Part shown: positions 11,753 through 25,518 of the stretch, piece by piece | Layout: the number at the start of each line of letters is the position of its first letter | Position numbering within the stretch: position 1 is the stretch's first letter | Source: Metaphire vulgaris | Taxonomy: Eukaryota; Annelida; Clitellata; Crassiclitellata; Megascolecidae | NCBI GenBank assembly: GCA_018105865.1 | Contig: CM030834.1 | Coordinates: forward strand, 20,602,219-20,666,218 | Reading direction: 5' to 3' | Length of the DNA stretch: 64,000 nt | The notes under the pieces: generated by a model | Database searches by the model: none | The model's input: the letters and a program-made list of their open reading frames with translations, nothing else | Told to the model about the DNA's origin: nothing | Program-made: the position numbers and the translations under genes

Positions 11753-14700
11753 GGCACACAGAGAGAGACACATAGTAGACAGAGAGATGGAAAGAGAGAA
11801 AGGGGAGGCGGAGAGAGAGAGTGCCAATAATATAGGTATAAATCACAACTATCGTCGTCTTCTTCCCCTTGCTATCCCGAGGATATAATATTTCTTTTGA
11901 GGCGTGAAATAAATGTTCTCTTATTGACGACCAATGCAAATCATTCTCAGACTTCTGCGGAAATTCAGAGCCATTCTCGAAAGCAGCGTTGAAAGTGCCT
12001 GCTTGACGAAATTTTGAGATTGCTTGTTCATCGCCTATATATACGCGAAAGATTTATTGCTAACGGAAGCCGAGGGTATCAGGACTTGTTCCTGCCCCAG
12101 CTAAGATTTATTTGGTGGAAATTAGTGGCCTGGAAATTCTGTGTTGCGATCGCCCACTACCCCCACCCCACCCCCAACCCCTACTCCTATAACGATCAAC
12201 GCTCGTGTCGTTGTCATCGTCAACGTTGCTGCTCGTAATCCAGGAAATTGCTACAGAATTGGCTTGGTGATGTCAAAAGTATCCTTCTCTGTTTGTTTGT
12301 TTGTCTGACTGTCTGTCTGTCTGTCTCTCGTCTGATTGCCTTTGTTTTCTGTTAGTTCACCTTGCTTTTGTTTTGTTTTTCGGCTTCCGTGCGTATATGG
12401 CATATCACTGTAGCATTTACCGACCAATAATATAATTATACTTTTTCCAATCTATAATAATATGTAGACCTATGTCATTAAATCATTTCGACAGGCCTAA
12501 TTCAAGCGCCAATTAATTGATTTAACTGATCATTGCCTAAATTTAATTAACTAAATCCATCACCTTATCTTAGACTTGGGGTTGTTCCATTAGTTTTCTT
12601 TCTCCAAATGAAAGAGACGAGCAGATTACATCATAATATTATGAGCATACGTCTGAGCGGTTTGACTGAGAAGCTTTTTCGCCAATGTCGAACTCCTATG
12701 CAGTAAAATATTACAACGTCGTTAACAGGGGCTTCTTTAGAGCACCAAAACTGTGTTTTAAATGAAAGCCGGTGTTAGACTGAATTGAAGAAGAAACCCA
12801 TTGAGCCGCCTAGACCAGACCGGACTAAATGGTCTCTTTTAGCCGACTGTCTATGTAATTAGAGCAATGTTTATTCTAGGCCTTCTCTGGGGGAGAATTC
12901 CCGCCCCCTCCAAAGTTTTAAAATCCCCCCAAATGTTTATATGTTGGCTGGGGGATGGAAATTCCCCCTCCAAAAGTGTAGAGACTCAGACCTTGCCCCC
13001 CCCAAACATTTCAAAATCCTCCCAATGTCAAGGTGGCTACGCTGAATTAGTGTACTGTAATTAGTAAAGTATCTTTTATAATAGTTTTGTTCTGATTGTC
13101 TTTCATCTGCGTCTTATATTTTATCGTTGAGCAGAAATCAGTTCTGGGACGAAGTCTGACGTGCTTTGTGACGTCTCTGCTGTCGTTAAAAGCACCGTTC
13201 TAATATCGTTAGAGTTTTAGTTACAGTTGTTGACGCACGAGTCGTGTGTGATCAATTATTGATTTTGCGAATGGGTTCGGTAATGGTAGGGTTAAAGATG
13301 AAGATTTAGATCAAGAACTCTGGACGCTTAAACCAGAAATTAGATTCAGTAATGGAATTACGTGTGATCTGGTTGTTTGGCGAAATCTGTAAACAACCAT
13401 TAAACGTTTCGGGGATTACGATCTAGTTTGCAATTAACCATCGAATGATTCCAAGATAATTATCATGATGGCTCTATAGAAGTTTCTATTTAGTTAGTAA
13501 TTAGCATCGTGTCTTTAGTTTTGAAGCCACATTGCCTGCCTTTATAAATGATTATGTTTTAAACGCCAGACTGACATAACATAAAGACTAAGAATTAATT
13601 TAATTAATAATTGAATGGTTGAGTGGAATAAGAAGTTAAATGCAGTTACCACCTTAATGGTGGGGTTGTCAATTGAATGGCCCAGAGGAATAAGGAAGTA
13701 AATGCAGCTACCCCTTTTATTGTTATTGATACTCAAACCATTGGGGGGGGGGTGTCGGATACAGTTACCTCCCATTCCACCCAGCCATTCAATTGTCCCA
13801 TTCCACCCAGCCATTCAATTGTGTTTTGGATGCCAGTTATCTCTGCCTGAATTTATCAAAGCGTCATTTGAATCGATTTACAGAATTATTTAGAAATAAT
13901 GTTGGTGTACACGTTCCACGTTCTTAACGTTTGCAGGAATTGAAGTGGTCGCAGTAGCCACGGACTTCGATTAGCTTTTTCTCGATTTGTATCGAGTGAA
14001 ACTTGCATTTTAATAGATTCAAAGAAGTGGAGTTGACTTACTGGTCATCAAAGCAAACATCCAATTCAATTGTCAACAACTGCAGCTGGTAGTTTTGCAT
14101 GCCTTGTGTTCAAGTTCGTGTACTTTGTCCAGTTCTGTATGTCTGTTGAAGTTCTTAGATATGCGAGAGCTATGTGTATGCCCCCAAAATACGCGCACAC
14201 ACATACATACACATACACACACGCACACACAGAAACACCAGACCGATAAACAGGTAACGTCGCTTCTATTGATTTACTGAACTTTGTCTGTGACATCCGG
14301 TTTTATTCTTTATCTTTTCTCCCATTTCTCACGACAGAATAATATTAATCGAGAAATGACTTGTTTTTTCCACTGTGAACGTCAACTAAATCATTTTGCA
14401 GTCATTTTTAATTTTTAAATGATAATAATCGATGAATTTTGCTGATTCTGTGTTGGTTTGCGAAGCATAATGCTGAAGAGAAGGTCGGAAAGACAGCGGG
14501 AGAGAGTGGGTCGCAGCAGTTGAATGACAGTTTCCTCATTGTCAAATATGGAATATTGAGTTCCGGTAGGGGCCGGGCCGGGCCGGGCCGGGCCGGGCCG
14601 GGCCAGTAATGAAAAATTAAAAACGTGAAGATCTTCGCTTCTTATAGCGCTTTTATAACGACGAATTAGCGAATGACTCGAAGCGCTAGACAGACTGTGC

Positions 14701-17700
14701 CAGTGCTCACTCTCCGCACAGATGGGCAGGTGAATTCCTGGGGTGGGGGAGTGGTGGGTGGGAAGATGGAACCCAGGTTGACGGTTCCTCTAAAGCAGTG
14801 AGTTGTTGAAGCTTCCAATGAATGCGATGCCATATAACAGAGGTGCACAACCCGCTGCCCACGGGCCGGATCCGGTCCGCCAACGTGTTCTGTCGGGCCC
14901 TCGGAGCAATTTAAAACAACATAGGAAGAACTGGTCCGGGAACAGTAGTTTTTCCGATAACAGCGATGCTGTTATGGAAATGTATACCAACTGACCGGTC
15001 TATCCATATCAATTGCGCTATAGCCTACTACTATAATCTCTGTGTCAAGCAGTAGTTCATTGCAACGTTTATTAAAGTCAATTCTGTTTGATTTGCAGAT
15101 TTAGGCCTATATAAACTAGGCCTATATAATAAATTATAGAACATGCATTTCGAAATTGCGGTCATGGGCGTCCACATAAATTTTTCCAGGGGGTGCAAAA
15201 CAGGGTATTGTGACGGAAGAAATGACAACATTTTCAAGGGGGATGCAAAACAAGGTTTTGTGACGAAAAAACAAGTAATTTTACTCTTTTCATAACTCCC
15301 AATTTGCACCCCTTGTACCCTCGTCCGGACGCCCATGATTGCGGTCCTCAAGTAGGCCTAATCTGAGCATATTAAATTTGGCCCTTGGTCTAAAACTATG
15401 GCCGCTCCACATGGGAGTCCATGGGCCCGTGCCCCTCCCCCCTTTTGAATGCCTGGCCCCAGTGTCCTCCCTGTTGGGACCATATACTCGCTATTATATT
15501 CCTATCAACAAATGGTTGGCCCCCATGCTTAGAAGTTGCCACCCCAACGCCTCCCCTACCCACTTGCCAATTCCTGGAGCCGCCACTGGCCCAAAAAGGT
15601 TGTGCACGACTGCCCCATAACAAAGGAAGACCTTGATATAAATAAACAGACGCGTCTACCAATCGCATCATTGACTGCCCATGCAGAGAGTAGATGGACC
15701 ACATCCAGCATTTGTAATTGTATCAACAGTGTAACAGTGCTTTAACGATTTAGAATCGCATTTGTCTGATGGAGTCTTTGGTCGCTGTCAGAGCAACTGA
15801 GTTTACGATGAAGATAAGACAAGTTAATGAGGCTTTTGAAGATGAAGATTTGGGTCAGTACAAGTCCTCGGTATAGCTTATCTTATAGCTTGTGGTGGGT
15901 TTTCGTGTTTCCAGTAATAATTGCTTTGATTTAGGCTAATAGGAACTTAGGAAGGACCAATTATTTAGACCGATAAGAAGTAATTTCCACGACCACTTAC
16001 GCGTAACAGCTGTAGTAGGCAAGTTCAAAATATCGTAATTACTTCCCGTCTTTTAACCGCTAAATCGTAGCTCTTAATAAGGGATCATCTTACCGTATGG
16101 GGTAAGATCACGTATAGGGTCATTATTTATAATACAGTCTAATATCTTACCCCAGCAGCTCGCAGCTTAAAGAAGGCCACTGGTGTAGTCAGGGTTCCGG
16201 AGTAGAGAGGGGGGACTCCAAGATTTCTACGCAGTTACTTTTCCAGTTCCCACTCAGAGACCCGGGCGAACAATTTTATGGTAATATTAGATTCAAATCT
16301 TGAGATTTAAGCATTTTTCAGGTTATTTGACAACGTATTGGCGATTAAATTGTTCGTCGGTTTTGCACGAATCTGACGACCAATCTAAGCCCCAACAGAT
16401 GTCCCCGGTCATTTTCCCCCATTCACGGCTGCACTATAATAGTCATTAGGTACCCCAGAAGAGGGTTAAGCAGAATTCCAGCAGCCCCAACTTTAGGAAA
16501 GCGCTAGATTAAGATCTTAAACTCTGGAGCAAATTTTCAGACTATAAATATAGACGACAGCCATTCGTCTATCTCACTGCCCCATTATATAAAAATTTCT
16601 TATAGCGCTTCAATAGGACCGACGCCAATAGTCTTGACCTGAACAGAGGGGGGCAGAAACATCTGCCCTCTCTCGTGACTGCGTCAATGGACATCAAGAC
16701 ATGCACGACTGCACATCTCATTTGGTCCGACTAGGAGGGGGTGTTGGTGGAGGGAGCATCGTGAGCTACCCGAGCGGAGTCTGGAGCAGAACCCCCCCGC
16801 CGCAGAAGTTTTTAGTAATATTAGAGCTAGGCCATGATCCCTTGTGCCTACTTTAAAGGCTTTAATTGTAATTTATTGCTGAGCGGCCAAAAGCAGCAAT
16901 GCAGCAGAGTACGTACAGTATCTCGAATCTATTCGACAACCACCATACAGTATCTCCCATGCAAGATAGATTCGCATCGGCTTTGCGAAAATCCCATGAC
17001 TTGGTACCAGTTCGAATAGGCTAATATCCTCCCTGTCCCCTCCCATAGCTACGCTAATGAATAAAGCCGTAAGCTGAGACGGAGATGGAGAATTGACGAA
17101 GGGAAGCAGCGAGAGGAAGGGAGGCAGGAAAGCGATTTTTTTTTGGTATAAAAAATCTTTTCAGCATTTCGGTCTTATACTGCTTTAAACGGTTCGGTGT
17201 TACATGGCGCAGATGGTACAGCGCGTAAATTGGCATTCCAATCCATTTGCGTATAATACTGTACGACGTAAGTTGTGGCGTTCTTGTCGGCGATGGCAGC
17301 TGGTTCAGCATTGGAGAGATTTTTCTCTGAAATTACATGCCACAAGGGCAGATTGTTCGGCTTTCCTGGAAGCAGCCGTAGTCTTCGCCGCCAAATCGAA
17401 TCTTCTATAGACGAAGTTCTCGATCATTCCAACGCGCGGAATCCTCCCCGTTGGGAATTATTTGGTATATGGCATGCATTTGTTATAAATAATTGGTTTC
17501 TAAAATTCATCATCGCCAAATTTGGACAGAAATTGTAACCAACGCTAGCTATTGACAGAGTACTTACATTTCACATATCAGGTAGGTTTCCCGACGCCCT
17601 GGAAACATATTACCGTATACATTTCACCGCGCGAGTTCACCAGACTTCCGGAAATCTTATGAGAAAGAGCATTCTAATAATTATAAGCTCACTTGAACAT

Positions 17701-20700
17701 TTTTGGTTGTTACTGGACATGAAAACAGCGCGTGACAATGTAAATGGTTCATATAGTCTCCATGCAGTGCGTCATGTATTTCTGTTTTCATGTTCACAAA
17801 AGATTTCCCACCGTTGTTTGCATATTTTCAGACGTGTCTGTCTGTCCGTCCGTCCCGTACTTTTGTTTGTCTCTGTACTTCCGTGCCTGGCAGTCTATAG
17901 CAGTATAGTTGTGCTGTAGTATAGTTATTCCACGAGAATCTTCTGGCACATCGTATTCGCAAAGCATATATCATGGCTTGTTCAGTCCGCCGGGCGGGTT
18001 AAAGAAATAAACTGTAGGAATGATGTTGATGATCGCAGTTGGAGTTTGACTCCAAGGAGGAGGATCAGGAGGAGGGGGAGGAGGAGGAGGAGGAGGAGGA
18101 GGAGGAGGAGGAGGAGGAAGAAGAGGAGGAGGTTACAATGGCGTCATGTAATGTTATTTTTCTGTTATCCAAACATTAGCAAACCGTCGTCCTAAGGACG
18201 ATGTTTTTGTTTAGGCGTGTTCGTTTGTTTTAGTGTGTTATGCAATCGTGTTAAAGTTGTTTTGGTCTCTCTCGAAGGTCTTCGACTGTACGTCTACGTT
18301 GAAATAAGTCCTTGTTGCTGCAGCGTTGCATATGCGACGCGACTGCTGTGTAGTCGTCTCTGCGTCTCATTAGTGTTGTGTGTAATATACGACCCCGGCA
18401 TGGGGTCTGTGGCGGGAGCAGATTCCTACACCGTGGCGGATGTGTTTGGAGAGACGGAAACTGCCAATTCACACAATACATGTAATAATAATGGAGTCAT
18501 CGATGAACTTGTTGACCTGTCACGTGATCAGATGAGATCGGTTCCTGTCAGAATAGTTTAAGTTAGTGAGTAAAATCTCGTGAATTTATTATATATATCG
18601 TAGCCTATTTACAGTTTGCAGTCATTTGCTCTATAGGCCTAATTGTATGCTTATTAATTCAAACTAACTAGGGTCATATTATGTTATATATTTAGTTGTA
18701 TTAGTTTTGCACAGTATATGTACATTGAGTTTGAGTTTGAAATAAATTTATCTTCAATCAATCTTCAATCAAACATGACGATTTTCTGGTACAGGATAGT
18801 TTTTCTTATATATCAATTTTAATATACGACAGTTCTTTGTAAGATAGTAATATTTAAAAGTCTCTAAACGACAAAGTAAGTAAGTAAAAATCTCGTGGAT
18901 TTATATAGCGCTTTGGTAGAACAGTATCTTCTATTCTTAGGCGCTTAAGACCAAACTTAAGACTAAAATGTCATAAAGTGAGGTAGCTGTGGACTTTTAT
19001 GCCGTTATTGAGTAATTGATATGACGGAGAGACGTACAGGCCAAAGCAATAGTAATACTAAAAATGCAGCTATCGACACAGGAACCATCCAGTAAACGAA
19101 CCATGCCAAACGCAATATTGCCTCCTCTGTACTTCTGCTGGATCTTCATATATAAGCAGTTTCCACTGTACTTTCATTCTGATTCCTGTCTTCGAACTGT
19201 CAACCCACAATCCATTTTACTGTCAAATGAGATTACATAATTCTTGTGTAATGATCTTGGCTGTAATTGTCATAGTATTATTTCTGACAATGTAGATCTA
19301 CTTGCAGATTTATTTATAGACGACAGGACTGCGCTTGGGGCCCATGCAACCACAGTATCTGAGTATCTCACTCAAATCGATGATATTGTCACATAAAACA
19401 TCCGATACAATTGAGCAAATGTGTGCGTGCGTGCGTGTGTGTGTTTGTGTGTGTGTGTGTGTGTGTGCATGTGCTGGCGTGAAATGTAAGTGGTCGGCCG
19501 AAGACTGAACCTTTTTATTGCTGTAAATGTAATGAAAGTCGTAAAAATTCATCTTAATTCTGTTTTGACAACTTGGAATTATACGGCATTTATATTGCGC
19601 TATGGTCTGTAACTGGCATCTTTTTGATCAAAACTGAACAGCTATTTTTGGCTTATAGATCCCGTACGTAGGAGTATTATAGGTCTTAATGAAATCCATT
19701 TGGACGTTTGTTATTATGAGGAAATGTCCTGCGTGCATTTGATAAATGACCACTGATCATGTCATGCGCTGTATTTTCCTGTCAGCTTTTTTCGCATTTT
19801 TACTGTCAACGCGATAGGATAGGACACTTAGACAATTTTCTTAGACTAACTTATAGACTCTGTCAAGGCAGTGACAATTAATTATTACTGCCCATTAGTT
19901 GTCACAAACAAGGCAGGAATTTGTTATCGCAAAGGCGTGCGATGTGCCTGTGGCTCCGATGTCCCCTCCCCCCCGTAATTTTTCAGTCCTCCGCCATGTG
20001 CCATGGTATGACAATTTAATTGAAAATTCGTGATGGATGAAGCTTCTTGTTCTTCGCTTCTATTTTGAACCACAATCGCAGATTAGCCGCAGTGACGCTA
20101 AACACCCTGTCGAATTAATTATTATTTTGCCAAGCTTAATTAAATCTAAATCATTGATAATTTCTTTGCGATTCGGCATTTGTTCGCTTATATCTTATTG
20201 GAATTTCACTCGGTTACTTCTTGCCCTGAAATTCCAATGACGCTGCAAAACGCACAGAGTTTAGGACATGCATACTTTGCATTTAGGAGAAATTTTGTAG
20301 AAATTTTAAAAGCGACAACAACCCTTTTAAACCAGAACCATCTATAAGTCTGCTCTTTTTCCACATATGTAGGCCTAATGCCTTCTTGTGCATGGCTGTT
20401 GGCAAATTCAATTTAAATGGCAGTGTATCTGAAATTGGCATTGCTGCAATATTACTGTCATTACTCGGTATGAATCGAACATTTGCGTATAATCACGGGA
20501 GCACTTTTTGTAGGGGAGGCTATTCTGGTTGGAACGGGTCGTGGAAAAATGTCTCTCGTTCTTTGTATGTTAATGACGTATGCATTCTAGCAATTCTGGT
20601 TATTTTCGTGACGACGTCTCCTTCTCTTATTATTGACCGTTTGTGCGCGCGCGCGCGTGGGGAGGGAGGAGGAACAAAAGACTTTGATATTATATGACAT

Positions 20701-21923
20701 CACATGAATCATTAGCGATTTAAGCCATCGTTCGATTAGTGGGAGGCACCTTTGTGATGTCGGGCTGCAGGAGGTCTTTTTGACGACGGTCACTGCTGCA
20801 CTGTCGAGTCGTCGGAATAATAATAATAATTTGCATCGTAAGAGGCAAGTGCATGCGCAGACAGGTGTCGAGTAAAAGCCTTTATTCGGTGAAAAACGTT
20901 CGTTGTTCCGGAGGTCGAAGGTGACGACGCTGCATGTATGGAGGAGGAGAAGGAGGAGGAGGAGGAGGAGGAGGAGGAGGAGGAGGAGGAGGAGGAGGAG
21001 GAGGAACTGCAGCTAATAATGGCCGACTAGATATCTCATGATGACTGCGGGACCGATTCTTCGGACGAGAAATAAAGCCAATAAAAAGTACAATTATTCT
21101 CAGAATTCTGCCAATAAGGTTTTAAAATTCTGGCCAGCGTCTCCTTTCTTTCCTTCGTACAATAGACGCCTTTCAGAAAGAGACGCCAAAAGAATTCAAT
21201 GCCCGGTGCTAGTGCATGGCGCTTCTGTCGAGTGGATAGACATAGGCCTATAGATGATTCTTAAACGGCCGAGTCAGTGTTCAATTTGCCAGAGGGAGGG
21301 GGTTGGTTAGTTTAACACTCATCGGCTGAAGCAGAAAATGTTGGGTTTCATCTCCTCGACCATCCCTCCCACTGGGGGTCAAACGGGTTTGAGTGGGATT
21401 GGTCAAACCTCCCCCCACTGCTTTTTCTAAAATCGAACGCTTCTATTGTAGTTTTAGAACTCGTCTGTTCTACGGCTGTTCTATGCCTTATTCAGCTTGA
21501 GTCCACTTTGAATTAGTCGCTAGCATCCTCAGATCAGAACCGTAGCTAGAGTATTTGGCGCCCGGGGCAAGGTAGAAATTTTTCACCCCCCAGCAGTTTA
21601 AAAGCTGACGATGACACTTTTTGCTTATCAGACTTTCAATGACGTTTGAGGGTTAAGGTGGTAAAGTAGTGCAGAAAGCGGGCGATGACCTTTTTTGCTT
21701 GTCATACTGGCGACGTACCTAAGACGGTCGTTTAAACTTGTTACAACAATAGTCTTTAGCGCCCCTTCCTCCAAACGGCACCGAAAACTCGCTTTAATTT
21801 CATTTAGACTAAAACACTGGACTTTATTTGTGAGCAGCAATTTATATGGCGCCTGAGTTGAATAAGAAACCTTCTTGCATTTTGTATTCGTTCGAGCAAG
21901 CGGAGACTTAGTCTACGCGCACG

Positions 21924-22013
<90 letters not shown>

Positions 22014-23108
22014 TAATAATAATAATATCATTTTTCTGCCCATGCCTTGTAACAAGATGCTGGAAATTGTGTCAGCGCATCTGACCATATCTACATGTAT
22101 ACTGTGCTTAGCAGTTAGCACGTTTCAATTAAAGGATTCCAGACACGTATCCTGCAATCTTTAGAACTACCGCCTAGTTTTATAAGCGGCATTACTATAA
22201 TGCCAATTCACTGACTTAAACTTGGATGAACAAGTTGGGGCCCAACCCTACTCCTTCCCCCATCCCTATGGAAGCACCTAACAAGTGGCTGGCGGGGTCG
22301 AGCCTAGAGGCTTAATGGAAGTTTACGCCTATAATCTATAATGCCTATTTTTATTTACCGGTAATCGTTTTACGGTAGAAACTTCTCTTGAGTGATTTGC
22401 TTTTGGTTTTCTATTAGCGTAGATGGCGCTTCGAAGCCAAGTACATACTGTACGTTTGACTGAGTAATGCAAGCATCCCCATCACCCTCCTCACCCTCCA
22501 GTTAAGAGACCTTATAGAATTCAGGGTGCAGTCACGGTTTTTTAAAGAGTAAAGCACCGTTCCATTATGAGAAATCCAACACTGGCCAGACGCAAAAAAG
22601 CCATATTGCCAAGGTAGACAAGACTACGTATAGTTAGACGCTAATCGCCACGGAAGGCGCCGGGAATCATCTACGGAGTACCCGATGGGGCGTGTGCCCT
22701 GTGCAGTGTGCACTCGCCGAGGCTTTAAGAGTAGATTTGCATCGAATTACAACGGGCAGAAAATGAAAATGCTGCAAAACAGCTGACACCCAATGCCGTG
22801 TTACATCGAGTGAATAGCAAGATAGTGTTTCGAAGCCGATATAGGCCTGGGCCTACTGAGTTGCCATAATACACTGGGACAGGCAGAGGTACGCCGTAGG
22901 AGAGAAACGGGCATCCAAAGAGAACCACAGCCAGCCTTTAAACGAATAGCGTTCCACCTGGTAGGCCTATAGCTTGGACAAGTTGAACGCAGGGACGTAG
23001 CCAGGAATTTTATTGTGGGTATAATGTGATTTAGGAGGCATACATCTTTAAAAACGTTGAAAATCTTAAAAACACATTAAGCATTTTAAGGTAGCCTGAT
23101 TTGTGGAG

Positions 23109-23168
<60 letters not shown>

Positions 23169-25067
23169 GATATACCCCCATCGCTGCGTCCCTGGTTAAA
23201 CGACAGCTATCGATAATCTATTTTATCTAAGGATTCTTCGCTTGTTCACTTGTAAGGAAGAGGTAGTTGATGGACTGATGATGTGGGGAGATTGTTGGGG
23301 AACGATGGAAGTAAGGGTTGGGGGCAACTGGATTGAAGATTTTAATCGATTTAAAGCTGTGACCAAAAGAGCAAGTTTAGGGATGTATATCTGAGTTAGG
23401 CATATATAGGGATGGCATCATGGCACGGCAATGTTCTTGATCATATACACCACCATCTCTTGGAAATATGAAGCTCAGAATAATTGGTTTTAATGTATGG
23501 AGCTATGTCGTTTTAATCAAATTATCACACCGATCAGGGAAAATTTGCTAAAAACAAATGCAGAAGATGTTATGGATTTAACTATTGCGTTGCTGCCTTT
23601 TTGTTAGACCACTGATTCTGCAACGATGAAGCATTTTGGCCTAAGGATATAATATTAGTTTTTCCGAGTTGAATGCGATTCGGGGTTATTTCTAGGATTA
23701 TCACTTTGGATGGTGTCGGTAGTCTATATTATGGTGGGGGGTGTAGGTCCCTACTGAAAAAGTCTGACAAGAAGAAAAGGTCATCCCCGGGTCAACAGAT
23801 TGCCCCTTGTCCCTGCCTAAAATATTCTGACAAACAAAAAAGGTCATCTCTGGCTCAGATTGGCAGGTGGTGTCTCAAATTGGGGGAGGGGTGTTGTGGG
23901 GGGGTTGGGTGATGTAAAAATATCCCTGATGTGATTATCCGCGCCTGTCATGATCCTAATCTCCTCCCTTTATATTCTTTTTCCGTTGCGTTGTTGCTTT
24001 CAGGTTACGTTCAGCTGGACGCCGTCATGAAGAACGTGACAAAATACGAGGGCGAGACGCTTCGCATCAAGTGCGAGATCACGGGCTTCCCACTGCCGCG
24101 GTATACGTGGTACAAGGACGGCGTGCCGTTGGACAAGCTGGCCGCCTCTCCGGACCACTTCAGCGCCAAGATCACGCCGTGGGGATCAAGGTAAACGAAT
24201 TAGGGACGGCGAACGTTGACGTTTTCTGTTCTGTCCAAGATCCTGATAAGGATTTTGCCCTGGAGCGCCCATCGCAGTTTTGCGATAAGGACTGCGTGAC
24301 GTTTTTTTTGTATAAGACTCTGTGATCTATCAATCAATAAAAAGAATCGAAAGAGTTTCAACGCTCAACAGAATTAGAAGATCTGTAGCTTAGGGGCCGT
24401 CCATAAATGACGTCACGCACTTAGGGGTGTTCAAACATCTGTGACGATGTGTGACGACGAGGGGGTGTCCAGAAATATGACGTCATATTCATATAATACT
24501 AATTATTTTATTAATACCGCAATGCTATGTTACCGCAAAATTGAACGTATTTTACACTTATAATTATTATACACTTTATTTTAAAAAGAATTTGAAAAAG
24601 TTTCTTAATATTGTTTCAACTATAATAATTATGATGAATATCTTCAAACGAAACGTTAATTTTGACATTGGAAAGACAAGAGGAGGGGTTAACGCGTTGT
24701 GACGTCATATTTGAGGGGTATGACTTTTTGTGACGACGTGTGACGAAGGGGGGTCAAAATACTGCCAAAAATCGCGTGACGTCATTTATGGATGACCCCT
24801 TACGAGTCCTTTGCATCGTAACTTTATAGCCTACAGTTAAGATAAATTACTAATCGGAACTGGATCGTTGTTACGGGGCCAGAGGAGAGCACTGAATGGA
24901 CTTCAGTAGACTACAGTGTATACGACGGAAAACGTTGGAGGAAAAACCGATTTGTATAGGCCTACGCTTTGTTGATTGCGAGATGTTGCACAGAGGCCTA
25001 TTTAGAACTGTATTGGGCCGTTGAGTACTGGTCATGCATTCATGACCGGTATAAGAGCCCTGGAGGC

Positions 25068-25145
<78 letters not shown>

Positions 25146-25238
25146 GCTGAAGATGCCGTCTTCGAATGCATCTGTGCGTGCAGTTTTGACCCCCTTCCAC
25201 TCTCTCCTGACGCCCAAGGATATTGCATTTTATCCATT

Positions 25239-25281
<43 letters not shown>

Positions 25282-25476
25282 AGTTCATTGACATCTGCTA
25301 CATCTCCTCTTCCTTGGAGCAACCATCGATTACCTTTAAGCACGTGTAAATTGATCGATCTAATATCGCATCTGCCCGATCGAAGCAGACGGCGGCGGCG
25401 GAGGTGGGGGGGGAGGGGGCAGAGATGCAGACGCCCTCGGAATCCGGCCCCGTCGTCCGGCCGATGAGGTCGAGCC

Positions 25477-25518
<42 letters not shown>

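Larger units (their letters stand above)
3893..24003 (+). other. ROR intron 1, about 20.1 kb, repeat-filled
   Basis: This intron separates the signal-peptide exon from the Ig exon. It contains a hAT-like element with a BED-finger fragment, a 53-bp tandem repeat, a degenerate mariner, several short hAT-type elements, SINE pieces and many microsatellites. I saw no exon-like reading frame with recognisable homology. Most open frames here are low-complexity translations of simple repeats. Confidence 0.6.

Noticed and set aside
14837..14925. GTGCACAACCCGCTGCCCAC...GGGCCGGATCCGG, resembling the start of ZBED-type hAT elements
   Set aside because: Only one end is recognisable, no inverted partner or 8-bp duplication could be read.
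17054..17538. Frames of 68-87 residues in ROR intron 1
   Set aside because: No homology, no splice context and overlapping alternatives on both strands.
18217..18561. Open frame of 114 residues ([20 protein letters not shown] region) followed by AATAAA and a TCTTCAATCAA repeat
   Set aside because: No recognisable domain and Cys-rich, low-similarity N-terminus. It could be the end of a retroposon, but the evidence is too thin for a gene call.
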